The translations under genes were made by a program, and so were the position numbers. Below, one piece after another: positions 1 to 7,661 of a stretch of DNA of 64,000 nucleotides. This stretch comes from Nocardiopsis sp. FIRDI 009 (GTDB lineage: Bacteria > Actinomycetota > Actinomycetes > Streptosporangiales > Streptosporangiaceae), in the NCBI RefSeq assembly GCF_003386285.1, contig NZ_QPNC01000028.1:28280-92279 (forward strand), written 5' to 3'. The notes below the pieces were generated by a model. That model saw only the letters and a program-made list of their open reading frames with translations. It was not told the origin of the DNA and did not search any database. Within the stretch, counting starts at the first letter, position 1. Every line of letters starts with the position of its first letter.

Positions 1-1237
1 CCCACAGGACGAGGTGGGCCCATCCCTGGTGCTGGAGCCTGAGTTCGGCGAGGACACCGCCGTCGGGGGACCATTCGACGGCCCTCGTCCAGGGGGCACC
101 GTGCTCGCGTTCGGTGCGCCACAGGACCCGTTCGGAGCCCGGGGCGCACACGACCAGCTCACGCCTGGAGAACACGCAGACCCGTTCCCCGTCGGGATGC
201 CAGCGCACCCCCGACACGGAGTCCCAGGGCGTCCCATGACCCCACACCCGGTACCGGGGGTCGTCGCACGGGTCGGACCAGGTCAGCAGGAGGCTCTCCG
301 GAACCGGCGGATTCCCTCCCGGCACGGGACCCCCGCCCTGGGCCAGGGCCGCGAGCGCGCCGTCGGAGTGCCAGTGCAGGTCGAGTACCCGCGTGATCAC
401 GTCACCGACCAGGAGCCACGGCGACCGCTCGCCTTCGTCGACCGCCCACAGGCGCACGCCGATGTCCTCTCCGATGGCGAGCGTCCGGGAGTCCGGCGAC
501 CAGGCGATGGCTGGGTGGGCTCCGTACCCGGACCGCGGCGCCGTGGGCGTGGCGGCCTGCTCCTTCCAGGTGGCGGTGTCGTAGACGAGCACCGTGCGCA
601 CGTACTCGGTCCGACTCTCCCACCCGTGGACGTCGTCGGCGTCGTACTCTCCGAGGTCGGGGAAGCGGTCGCTCCTGCCGAGAACGGCGAGCCGCCGCCC
701 GTCGGGGCTCCATGCCGCCCGGTCCAGGGACGCGCCCTCGATGTCCAGGCGCTGTTCCTGCCGCCAGGTTCCCGTGTCCCAGATCCGCACCGTGGCGTCG
801 TAGAGGCCCACCGTCGCCAGCTTCCCGCCGTCGGGCGACCAGGCGACCGAGCACACCGGAGCACGGTGGCCGGTCAGCACGCGCAGCAGCCGGGCGTCGG
901 TGGGCACCGTGTCGGGCCCGCGCGCGGCCAGGCGCACCGGCGGCAGGGCCTCGTCCATACCGGTCAGCCATGCGGACACCCGTGGTTCGCGGGCCAGGAC
1001 GTCGGACAGCGTGCAGGCGACCTCGGTGCGGTCGCGGGACCGGGTGAGCAGGTGGGCGTTGGTGCGCAGGAGCCGCCGCAGCAGTGCGGGTTCGGAGGCG
1101 GGGTCGGCCGTCTCGGGGACGGACTCGGACAGTTCGTCGCAGACGCGTTCCGGACCTCGCGCGAAGACGCGGTCCACGAGGCTGGCGTAGTCCCTGACGG
1201 ACGAGAGGTGGTCTCGGTGGGTGTCGGCATCGCTCAC
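1..1237 (-). CDS. WD40-repeat protein, C-terminus beyond left edge
   Basis: The minus-strand frame is open from a GTG at 1237 to the first base of the window, so the 3' end is missing. About 100 residues of helical sequence (starting VSDADTHRDHLSSVRDYA) come first. WD40-type blades follow, recognised by SPDG turns and Trp-Asp ends such as VRIWDTG and VRLWAVD. Blades of this kind form a beta-propeller used for protein binding. Such propellers often cap STAND NTPases in actinomycetes, but no NTPase domain lies in the visible part. The gene is divergent from the HTH gene at 1366. The start is chosen by frame and composition; no strong ribosome site precedes it. Confidence 0.75.
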   Translation of the reverse strand, partial: MSDADTHRDHLSSVRDYASLVDRVFARGPERVCDELSESVPETADPASEPALLRRLLRTNAHLLTRSRDRTEVACTLSDVLAREPRVSAWLTGMDEALPPVRLAARGPDTVPTDARLLRVLTGHRAPVCSVAWSPDGGKLATVGLYDATVRIWDTGTWRQEQRLDIEGASLDRAAWSPDGRRLAVLGRSDRFPDLGEYDADDVHGWESRTEYVRTVLVYDTATWKEQAATPTAPRSGYGAHPAIAWSPDSRTLAIGEDIGVRLWAVDEGERSPWLLVGDVITRVLDLHWHSDGALAALAQGGGPVPGGNPPVPESLLLTWSDPCDDPRYRVWGHGTPWDSVSGVRWHPDGERVCVFSRRELVVCAPGSERVLWRTEREHGAPWTRAVEWSPDGGVLAELRLQHQGWAHLVLW

Positions 1238-1365
1238 GTCCGGCCACGCTAACGGCCTCTGACCACGCCGAGACCCTCATGGCCGTTTCCGGACAGCGTC
1301 GGGGCACGTCGGCCACGGATGTCACCGGCCTCCCCTAACGTGAGCCGTGATCCCGCACCACACGC

Positions 1366-3489
1366 GTGAGAGGCCCCTCCTTGACCCGTCCCGTCGACTT
1401 CCGGCTCACCCACCTCGTGCCCGCCCTCGACGACACCTGCGAGGAGCTGGTCGCCGAGGCGCTCGGCCATCCCCGCCTGCCCGAGGAGCGCTGGTGGAGT
1501 CGGATCCGGCTCCCGCTCGTCCTTGGGCGTGTCGGAGCCGAACACGTGGCCTCGGGGTTGGCCCGTCTGGCGTCGCTCCGTTGGGAGGGGCGGGCCCTGG
1601 GCGAGGTGATGCCCGCGCTGTACGCCACCGGTCGCTCGGACGAATGGGGCGCGGGCCTCGCCGAGCAGGAGCCGGTCCTCGACACACCACTGTGGCGTAT
1701 GACCTCCGACCTGGACGGGACGGGTGTGGAAAGGACGCTCCGGGCCGCCTTCCTGACCGTCCTGGAAACACTGCCGAAGGAACCCGTCGGGAACGGCGTC
1801 CCCAGGGCTACCGAGGAGAACAGAACCGTCGGCGCACGGGGTGCGGACACTCCGGCCACGGACTCCGAACCGCCCCGGGAGCCACAGGCCCCCGGTCCGT
1901 CCGCGTCCCCGGGAGAGGACCGCCCGTCCTCCGACCCCACCGCGTCCGCGGAGCCCGCGGTGACGCCCGTCGGAACCGGGGAAACCGATCACGCCGCCAC
2001 CCTGCTCGATGAGATCGACTCCTGGTTCATGGTCGGCGACGAGCGCCGTCGCGCCGTGGCCGCGAGACGGATCTTCACCGACGACCCCGAGACCCTGGAG
2101 TCCATCAGCGGTGAGTTCGGGGTGACCCGCGAACGCATCCGCCAGATCCACAAGCAGGTCGAGCGGGACCTGCGCTCCTGGCTGGACTCCCCCTTCGGCG
2201 AGCCCCTGACCGCCTACCTGGAATCGGTGTCCGCCCGGCTCGGCTCCGCCGCCCCGCTCGACTCCCTCTGGGCGCTGCGCCCCGAGCACTCCCTGCCCGT
2301 TCCGTGCCTGGGCATCCCGATGGGGCGTGTCGTCCTCACCCTGTTGCCCGGGCACCGCGTCACGGACGGATGGCTTCTCACCGAGGAGGCCGACGCCCTC
2401 GCGCGACGCCTGTCGGGCCTGCTGGAGACCAGGACCTGTCTGCCCCTCGGTGAGACGCTGGAGGCCGCGCACGGGGCGGGGATCCTCCCCGAACACGCGC
2501 GGGCGTGGATCGAGGCGCTGCCCCGGACCCGTGTCGTCGACGACCAGGTCATCCACTGGGGGCGCAGCCTTCCGGACAAGGCGTGCGCCGTCCTGGCCGC
2601 CGCGGGGCGCCCGCTGCACGTCGACGAACTCATCGAGCGCATCGGTGGAGACTTCAACGAGGCCGGTTTCCGGGAACGGCTGCACAACGACGACCGCCTC
2701 ATGCGGCGGGACCGCAGGGTCTTCGGTCTGCGTTCCTGGGGCGGTGAGGAGTACCTGGGGGTCGAGGGGACCGTGCGCCGCGAACTGGAGAGGGCCGGGG
2801 GCGAGATGCGGGTGGCCGAGCTCGCCGAGTCGATCGCGGGCCGCTTCGACGTCAGCGAGAGTTCCGTCCGCTCCCTGACGTCGGGAAGCGCGTTCGCCCA
2901 CCCCAGGCCCGGGTGGATCGGGCTCCTCGACGACCCCGCGCGCGGCGGTGACAGCGCCTACCGTCCCCGCCGCACCGTGGACCGCACCCGCCGGTGCTTC
3001 CGGGACGCCGAGGGCGCCTGGTGGCTGCGCGTGGACGTCAACGCCGAACACCTGCGGGGCTCCGGCTTCCCGATGCCGAACGGCTTCGCGGTGTGGGCCG
3101 GGCTGTACCCCGGGGCGCGCCTACCGGTGCTCGTCGGTGACCGGGAGTCGGCGGCGACCTGGAAGAACCAGCCGCTGATGAGCTCGGTCCGCCCCCTCCT
3201 CCAGGAACAGGGCGCCGCCGAGGGCGACCACGCCTTCATCACGTTCGCCGAGGGGCGCGTGCGGTGTCGGGTGTCCGGCGCCGCCTCCGCGTCCCCCGAC
3301 CCGCTCTCGCGCGCCCTGACCCTGGCCGGTGTGACCGCACCGGTGTCCGGGACCGACGCGGTGGCCGCCCTCGCCGACGCGCTGGGACTGGCCTCCGACA
3401 CCTCCGCCGACCAGGTCCGGGAGCGTCTGGCCGACCGGGGTGACCACGACATCCTGGAGGCCCTGGCCATGCTGGCACAGCGGGGGTGA
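1366..3489 (+). CDS. Large sigma-70 region 4-like helix-turn-helix protein
   Basis: This 707-aa protein starts at GTG. Around residues 225-270 it has a segment (ISGEFGVTRERIRQIHKQV) that matches the helix-turn-helix of sigma-70 region 4, the part of sigma factors that reads the -35 element. No sigma region 2 is visible, so it is probably not a true sigma factor. Two further winged-helix-like stretches around residues 410-510 (RPLHVDELIERIGG and GEMRVAELAESIAGRFD) resemble HARE-HTH-like modules. Residues about 140-205 are a Pro/Ser/Glu-rich linker. Role unknown; a DNA-binding regulator or a component of the neighbouring defence island is possible. The N-terminal part is not recognised. Confidence 0.75.
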   Translation: MRGPSLTRPVDFRLTHLVPALDDTCEELVAEALGHPRLPEERWWSRIRLPLVLGRVGAEHVASGLARLASLRWEGRALGEVMPALYATGRSDEWGAGLAEQEPVLDTPLWRMTSDLDGTGVERTLRAAFLTVLETLPKEPVGNGVPRATEENRTVGARGADTPATDSEPPREPQAPGPSASPGEDRPSSDPTASAEPAVTPVGTGETDHAATLLDEIDSWFMVGDERRRAVAARRIFTDDPETLESISGEFGVTRERIRQIHKQVERDLRSWLDSPFGEPLTAYLESVSARLGSAAPLDSLWALRPEHSLPVPCLGIPMGRVVLTLLPGHRVTDGWLLTEEADALARRLSGLLETRTCLPLGETLEAAHGAGILPEHARAWIEALPRTRVVDDQVIHWGRSLPDKACAVLAAAGRPLHVDELIERIGGDFNEAGFRERLHNDDRLMRRDRRVFGLRSWGGEEYLGVEGTVRRELERAGGEMRVAELAESIAGRFDVSESSVRSLTSGSAFAHPRPGWIGLLDDPARGGDSAYRPRRTVDRTRRCFRDAEGAWWLRVDVNAEHLRGSGFPMPNGFAVWAGLYPGARLPVLVGDRESAATWKNQPLMSSVRPLLQEQGAAEGDHAFITFAEGRVRCRVSGAASASPDPLSRALTLAGVTAPVSGTDAVAALADALGLASDTSADQVRERLADRGDHDILEALAMLAQRG

Positions 3490-3796
3490 GGAGCCCGCGC
3501 GGCGCCGCACCGGCACGGCTTCGGCACCCCGGACGTGCCGGGCGGGCCGGAACCGACCCCGACACGATCCCCTCTCCCTCCGGGCTCCCGGGTCGGTGCC
3601 GTGGGGGGCGAGCTGGTCGATCCGCCACGCTCCATCGTCGCGCGGCCGCTCGACCCGGCGTACGCGGCGGCATCCGGACTCGTTCCCCGCGTCCCGGGAA
3701 AGGCACGGGAGGGGAGTTGGAAGACGTCCTCCCTCGGTACCCGCGGAGGACGTGACGCCTGTGAGGGGAGCCCGTTTCGGGCTGGCCCGGTGGGTG
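3490..3796. other. Intergenic region, no feature recognised
   Basis: This gap lies between two convergent genes. No supported gene, repeat or clear hairpin was seen. Open frames in it lack codon bias and conserved motifs. Confidence 0.5.
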
Positions 3797-4612
3797 CTAC
3801 GACGCGAGGCCGCCCCGGTCCGGAACCAGCCCCAAGGGTTCCTGCCCCCACAGCCAGCCGGGTTCCAGGTTGGCCCCGAGCGCCTCACCGAGGGTGTCCA
3901 GTACCAGCGGCCGGAGAGCGCGCTGGGCGACCCTGGGGTGCCCGCCGGGGTCGGGGCAGATGAACGCCGCCAGGACGCGCGACTCCAGGGCCAGCGCCCG
4001 CGGGTCGGCGCCCGCGAACCACTGGAAGCACTTCCAGAGGAACCCGAGGGCGGCCCCGGCCAGCGCCGTCCGTGCCCGGTCCCAGGAGGGTGCCTCCCAT
4101 CCCTCGAACAGCGCCGCCCGGGCGGTCTGCGGCACCTGGTCGAGGCGGTCGGCGCCCAGGTCGAGTGCCCGCGCGATCTCCACGAGCAGGTCGCACCAGA
4201 AGTGACCGACGATCGCCTTCCCGACATCCGCGAAGGCGGGATCGGTCGCGGCGCGCCGCGAGGCGTACCGGCGCAGGTCCCGGTCGAAGACCTCGCCGTG
4301 GAGCCCGGTTCCGAGAGCACCGATCCGGTTCCGTGTCGCCCTCTCGTCCGCGAGCCAGGCGACCAGGGCGGCGAGGGCCACGCGCGCCCCGGCCCGCTGG
4401 AGGTACAGGGTGGGGGCCCTGCGGCCGTTGTCCCGGTGCCGTCTCCTGCGCTCCCACCACAGTCGTTCGGCGGATTCACCCAGGTCCCTGACCGTCTCCG
4501 GGCCTCCTCCCGCACGCGCGAGGTAGCCCGGCCATCCGTGCAGGCTTCCTCCGCAACCGGTACAGACGCACCTGGGCCTGGTCGCCAGTGCACACCGTTC
4601 GCTGTGTCGCAC
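3797..4612 (-). CDS. Hypothetical protein with N-terminal zinc-binding cluster
   Basis: The protein is 271 aa from a GTG that is preceded by GGAGG five bases away, which decides the start over a longer GTG frame at 4651. The first 35 residues carry a His/Cys cluster (HSERCALATRPRCVCTGCGG then LHGW), suggesting a small structural zinc site. The rest is helical and Ala/Leu/Arg-rich with no membrane segment or catalytic motif I recognise. It shares its direction with the MscS gene upstream but is separated by a 279-base gap that contains that gene's hairpin terminator, so it is probably transcribed alone. Function unknown. Confidence 0.6.
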   Translation of the reverse strand: MRHSERCALATRPRCVCTGCGGSLHGWPGYLARAGGGPETVRDLGESAERLWWERRRRHRDNGRRAPTLYLQRAGARVALAALVAWLADERATRNRIGALGTGLHGEVFDRDLRRYASRRAATDPAFADVGKAIVGHFWCDLLVEIARALDLGADRLDQVPQTARAALFEGWEAPSWDRARTALAGAALGFLWKCFQWFAGADPRALALESRVLAAFICPDPGGHPRVAQRALRPLVLDTLGEALGANLEPGWLWGQEPLGLVPDRGGLAS

Positions 4613-4820
4613 GAAACCTCCGTGGGGGCGGCGGTGGCCGGTCGGACACACCGCTACCCACGGTGACCCCGTGAAGGTGGAACCCGATACCCCGTACGCG
4701 ATCAGTCTGCGGTGTCCGGGAGGAGAGGACCCTCTGACCGCGGAGGGACGTTCGGGGGCTGTTCCCGGCCGCTTTCGTCTCCTCGACCAGGGGACGGGAC
4801 CGCGACGGCAGCCACACGAC

Positions 4821-4857
4821 GATGGCCACGCACGCTCACCCGTCGTGCGTGGCCATC
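4821..4857 (-). terminator. Hairpin downstream of the MscS-type gene
   Basis: A perfect 14-bp inverted repeat (arms 4821-4834 and 4844-4857, 9-base loop) lies 35 bases after the stop of the minus-strand channel gene. There is no T-run, as is usual for GC-rich actinomycete terminators. Confidence 0.7.
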
Positions 4858-4891
4858 ACGTCGCGGCCCCTCGCCGTGGCGAGCGGCCCCG

Positions 4892-5842
4892 TCAGGCGGG
4901 GGTGCCGTCGCCGGTGCGCATCCAGACGGTGCGCTGGGGGAACGGGATGTCGATGCCCGCGGCGTCGAGGGATTCCTTGACGCGACGGCGCAGTTCACGG
5001 GTCACGGCCCACTGTTCGAGCGGAGCGGTCTTGACGGCGAGGCGCACGACGACGCCGTCCGCGTCCAGGGACTGCACACCCCAGATCGACGGGTCCTCCA
5101 GGAGGATGCCCTCGAACTGCGGGTCCTGGCGCATCTCCCGGCCGGTCTTCTCCAGGGTGTCGTAGACCGTCTCCAGGTTGGACTCGTAGGACACGGAGAC
5201 GTCGAGGACGGCGCGGGCCCAATCCTGACTGTCGTTGCGCACCCGCTGGATCTCGCCGTTGCGGATGTGCCACAGGCCGCCGTTGATGTCGCGGACCTGG
5301 GTGAGCCGCAGACCCACGCTCTCGACCGTGCCGACCGCCTCGCCGAGGTCGACGACGTCGCCGACGCCGTACTGGTCCTCGATCATGATGAGCATGCCGG
5401 CCAGGTAGTCGGCGACCAGGCTCTGGGCGCCGAAGCCGATCGCCAGGCCGACCACGCCCGCGCTGGCCAGCAGGGGGCCGAGGGCGATGCCGAACTGGTC
5501 GAGGATCATCGCCAGGGCGGTCCCCACGATGACGATGGTCGTGAAGCTGCTGAGCACCGAGCCGATGGTGCGGGCCCGCTGCTGGCGCCTCTCGCTGGCC
5601 CGGGACGCGTCACGCTGGAGGACCGCGGGTCCCCGGGCGGAGCGGTTCGGCGCGTTCTCCCGTTCGGAGGGCTGCAGGAGGCGTTCCACGGCGCGGGAGA
5701 TGGCGCGCCTGGCCACCGCCCGAACGATCAGCGCGCCGAGGACGATGAGGAGGATTCGCAGGGGGACGCCGACCAGCAGATCGAGGTTGTCCTGAAACCA
5801 TCCGGGGACGGCGGCCGCCTGCTCGACGGCTTCACTGTTCAC
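4892..5842 (-). CDS. MscS-family mechanosensitive ion channel
   Basis: This 316-aa integral membrane protein fits small-conductance mechanosensitive channels, which release solutes on osmotic downshock. A first hydrophobic helix lies near residues 20-45. A basic stretch follows, then a membrane pair near 90-150 containing the Gly/Ala-rich pore helix (GVVGLAIGFGAQSLVADYLAG), the hallmark of MscS. After it comes the beta domain (GDVVDLGEAVGTVESVGLR). The start is the GTG at 5842 because GGAG precedes it by about ten bases; a longer frame reaching 5911 has none. Not obviously part of the defence island. Confidence 0.9.
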   Translation of the reverse strand: MNSEAVEQAAAVPGWFQDNLDLLVGVPLRILLIVLGALIVRAVARRAISRAVERLLQPSERENAPNRSARGPAVLQRDASRASERRQQRARTIGSVLSSFTTIVIVGTALAMILDQFGIALGPLLASAGVVGLAIGFGAQSLVADYLAGMLIMIEDQYGVGDVVDLGEAVGTVESVGLRLTQVRDINGGLWHIRNGEIQRVRNDSQDWARAVLDVSVSYESNLETVYDTLEKTGREMRQDPQFEGILLEDPSIWGVQSLDADGVVVRLAVKTAPLEQWAVTRELRRRVKESLDAAGIDIPFPQRTVWMRTGDGTPA

Positions 5843-5880
5843 TATGGTGCTCCACTTGCTGGATGGACATACGCGAAGAT

Positions 5881-6060
5881 CGACGTAGAACGTACTTGCG
5901 GCTCTCCGCACAGGTCAAAGTCGGTGCGGTGGATCTCCACCGAGCAGGTGCGGGTTGCGGGTCTGGAGGGAGGCCGCGCGCAGGTGTTCGCGGCGTGCAC
6001 GGGCATACACCCCAACACGCGCATGCCGGTCCTCACAGTGGCCCCACGGAGACGAAACGG
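5881..6060 (-). pseudogene. Possible remnant of a small gene related to the one at 22195-22533
   Basis: The minus strand here reads REHLRAASLQTRNPHLL before running into a stop. The intact 112-aa protein at 22195-22533 has the near-identical stretch REHLRAASVQARYPHLV. Only this core is similar and no start or full-length frame exists here, so it looks like a decayed or partial copy. The gap 5843-6097 otherwise shows nothing. Confidence 0.35.
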
Positions 6061-6097
6061 TGAGAACGGAGCGGCGCAGCGCCTTCGTCCAAGGAGT

Positions 6098-7624
6098 TCA
6101 CTCGCCCGGGTCCTGCTCCATCTCCGCGAGCATATGGATGGTGAGCTCCTTGGGCAGAGCACGGGTGGCGTCCGTGTGGTGGCGCAATCCCGCCGTCTGA
6201 CCCACATCGGCACCGGGCATGTCGATCAACCAGCGAAGGGTTTCGTCGTCCAGACGATCGGGATCCGCGAGGTCCCGGAGCAGTGCCCGGCCCCCGGCTT
6301 CCCGGTAGTCACCGGGAAGGGGGATGCCCTCTCTGACGGCATCCCACACGATTCGCTCGCAGATCGCGCCCCAACGGCCCTGTCCCCACCAGTGGCGGGT
6401 GTAGCCGGTCGCGCCTCCCACGCTGAGCAGACGCAGGGTCGGCTCCGGGCCAAGGAGATCCTCGTCCATACGTTTCCAGAAGCGCAGCTGCTCGGACACC
6501 GTCCGCCGTACCTCCGTCCAGCCCTCTCCGAACAGCTCCGAGATCTTCCGCCCGTCCGGCAACGCCCACTCCGGATCTGTCAAACACGCTTCGATGGCCT
6601 CCCAGTCGGTTCCCTCGATCTCGTCGAGGTGGGGAAGGATCGCCTTGGTCACGGCGATGTTGACGCGTGCCATGAGGACGTCGTCGGGCAGGTGCCAATC
6701 CTCGACGGCGGTGTCGTTGCGCCAGCACCATGAGGCGATACCGAGCGCTGCCGCGCTCGGAACACAGTCCGGCAAGACATCTCGGCCGACGAAACAGCAG
6801 ACGAACTGGTCATAGGTGGACATGCCCTTCTCCGCGTCCAGCCTGGCACCGAGTTCTTCCACCGACAGTCCGCTGTAGGAAGCCGCTGGTTCGAGGATCC
6901 ACCTTTGGTAAGCCACGGAGACGAGATCGGAGGCGCTCACGGTACTGTCCTCCGATGCCTTGACGCGCAGGGGGTCCAGGAGACCCAGTGCGCCGAGTCG
7001 TTCGGCGACCTCACGCTGAGCCTCTTCCGCACCCTGGCCGATGTCCACCGTCACGATGTCGTCGAGCACTTCGACGAACTCGAAGGGAGGCTCTCCGACG
7101 CCTTCGGAGAACTCGTTGGAGGAGAACTGGATCTGGTGTGCCCACACGTCGTAGGTGACGCAGAGGACAGTGCCGGAACGAAGCAGGTGGGCCATGATAA
7201 CGGGCCCGTGACCGGGCTCGTGGTACCCCTCCTGTAGGTGGTCCCAGAGCTCCCAGCCACCCTCCAACAGCGGCCTGACCAGAGTCTCGAGTTCTTCGAA
7301 GTACCTCTGCCACTCCTCGTCGGAGGGTCCGGAAGCCCCGTTGAGCGCATCGACGGCGGCATGGACGCCCCGCCGGTACTCGGGTTCGCTCCAGTTCCCC
7401 AGGAGGTCGAGGATTCTCCGGGAGTCCTCCTCCCGTTTCCTCCGGTCAGTCTCCTCAACGTGTTTCCGGAGTCGCCAGGACGCGTGCGCGACCGGATCCT
7501 CGGGTTCTCCGGCCGCGCGTCGTCGATCCAGCTCACGCAGGTCGGCGATGAGGTCCGCCTTGCGCGCGTAGACGGAACGTACGGGGCGGTCATAGGCCAG
7601 TTTCCGCAGCTGGACCAACGTCAT
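6098..7624 (-). CDS. Uncharacterised protein downstream of brxHI, SAP/Rho-N-like N-terminus
   Basis: The protein is 508 aa from an ATG at 7624, 37 bp after the stop of brxHI and in the same direction, so probably the last gene of the pglY-pglZ-brxD-brxHI operon. The first 40 residues (MTLVQLRKLAYDRPV, then YARKADLIADLRELD) have the pattern of a SAP or Rho-N-type helix-extended-loop-helix that often binds nucleic acid. A charged helical region follows, then a long soluble, acidic, Trp-rich region with no motif I recognise. It is not one of the six established BREX type 2 genes. It could be an accessory factor of the system or an unrelated passenger. A longer frame to 7822 overlaps brxHI and has atypical composition, so it was not used. 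Confidence 0.65.
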   Translation of the reverse strand: MTLVQLRKLAYDRPVRSVYARKADLIADLRELDRRRAAGEPEDPVAHASWRLRKHVEETDRRKREEDSRRILDLLGNWSEPEYRRGVHAAVDALNGASGPSDEEWQRYFEELETLVRPLLEGGWELWDHLQEGYHEPGHGPVIMAHLLRSGTVLCVTYDVWAHQIQFSSNEFSEGVGEPPFEFVEVLDDIVTVDIGQGAEEAQREVAERLGALGLLDPLRVKASEDSTVSASDLVSVAYQRWILEPAASYSGLSVEELGARLDAEKGMSTYDQFVCCFVGRDVLPDCVPSAAALGIASWCWRNDTAVEDWHLPDDVLMARVNIAVTKAILPHLDEIEGTDWEAIEACLTDPEWALPDGRKISELFGEGWTEVRRTVSEQLRFWKRMDEDLLGPEPTLRLLSVGGATGYTRHWWGQGRWGAICERIVWDAVREGIPLPGDYREAGGRALLRDLADPDRLDDETLRWLIDMPGADVGQTAGLRHHTDATRALPKELTIHMLAEMEQDPGE

Positions 7625-7661
7625 CCGCTCATAGCCATCGGAGGGAGGTCCGGGGTAACCG

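Noticed and set aside
1366..3489. Calling the HTH protein a sigma factor
   Set aside because: Only a region 4-like HTH is visible. Region 2 needed for core polymerase and -10 recognition is absent.
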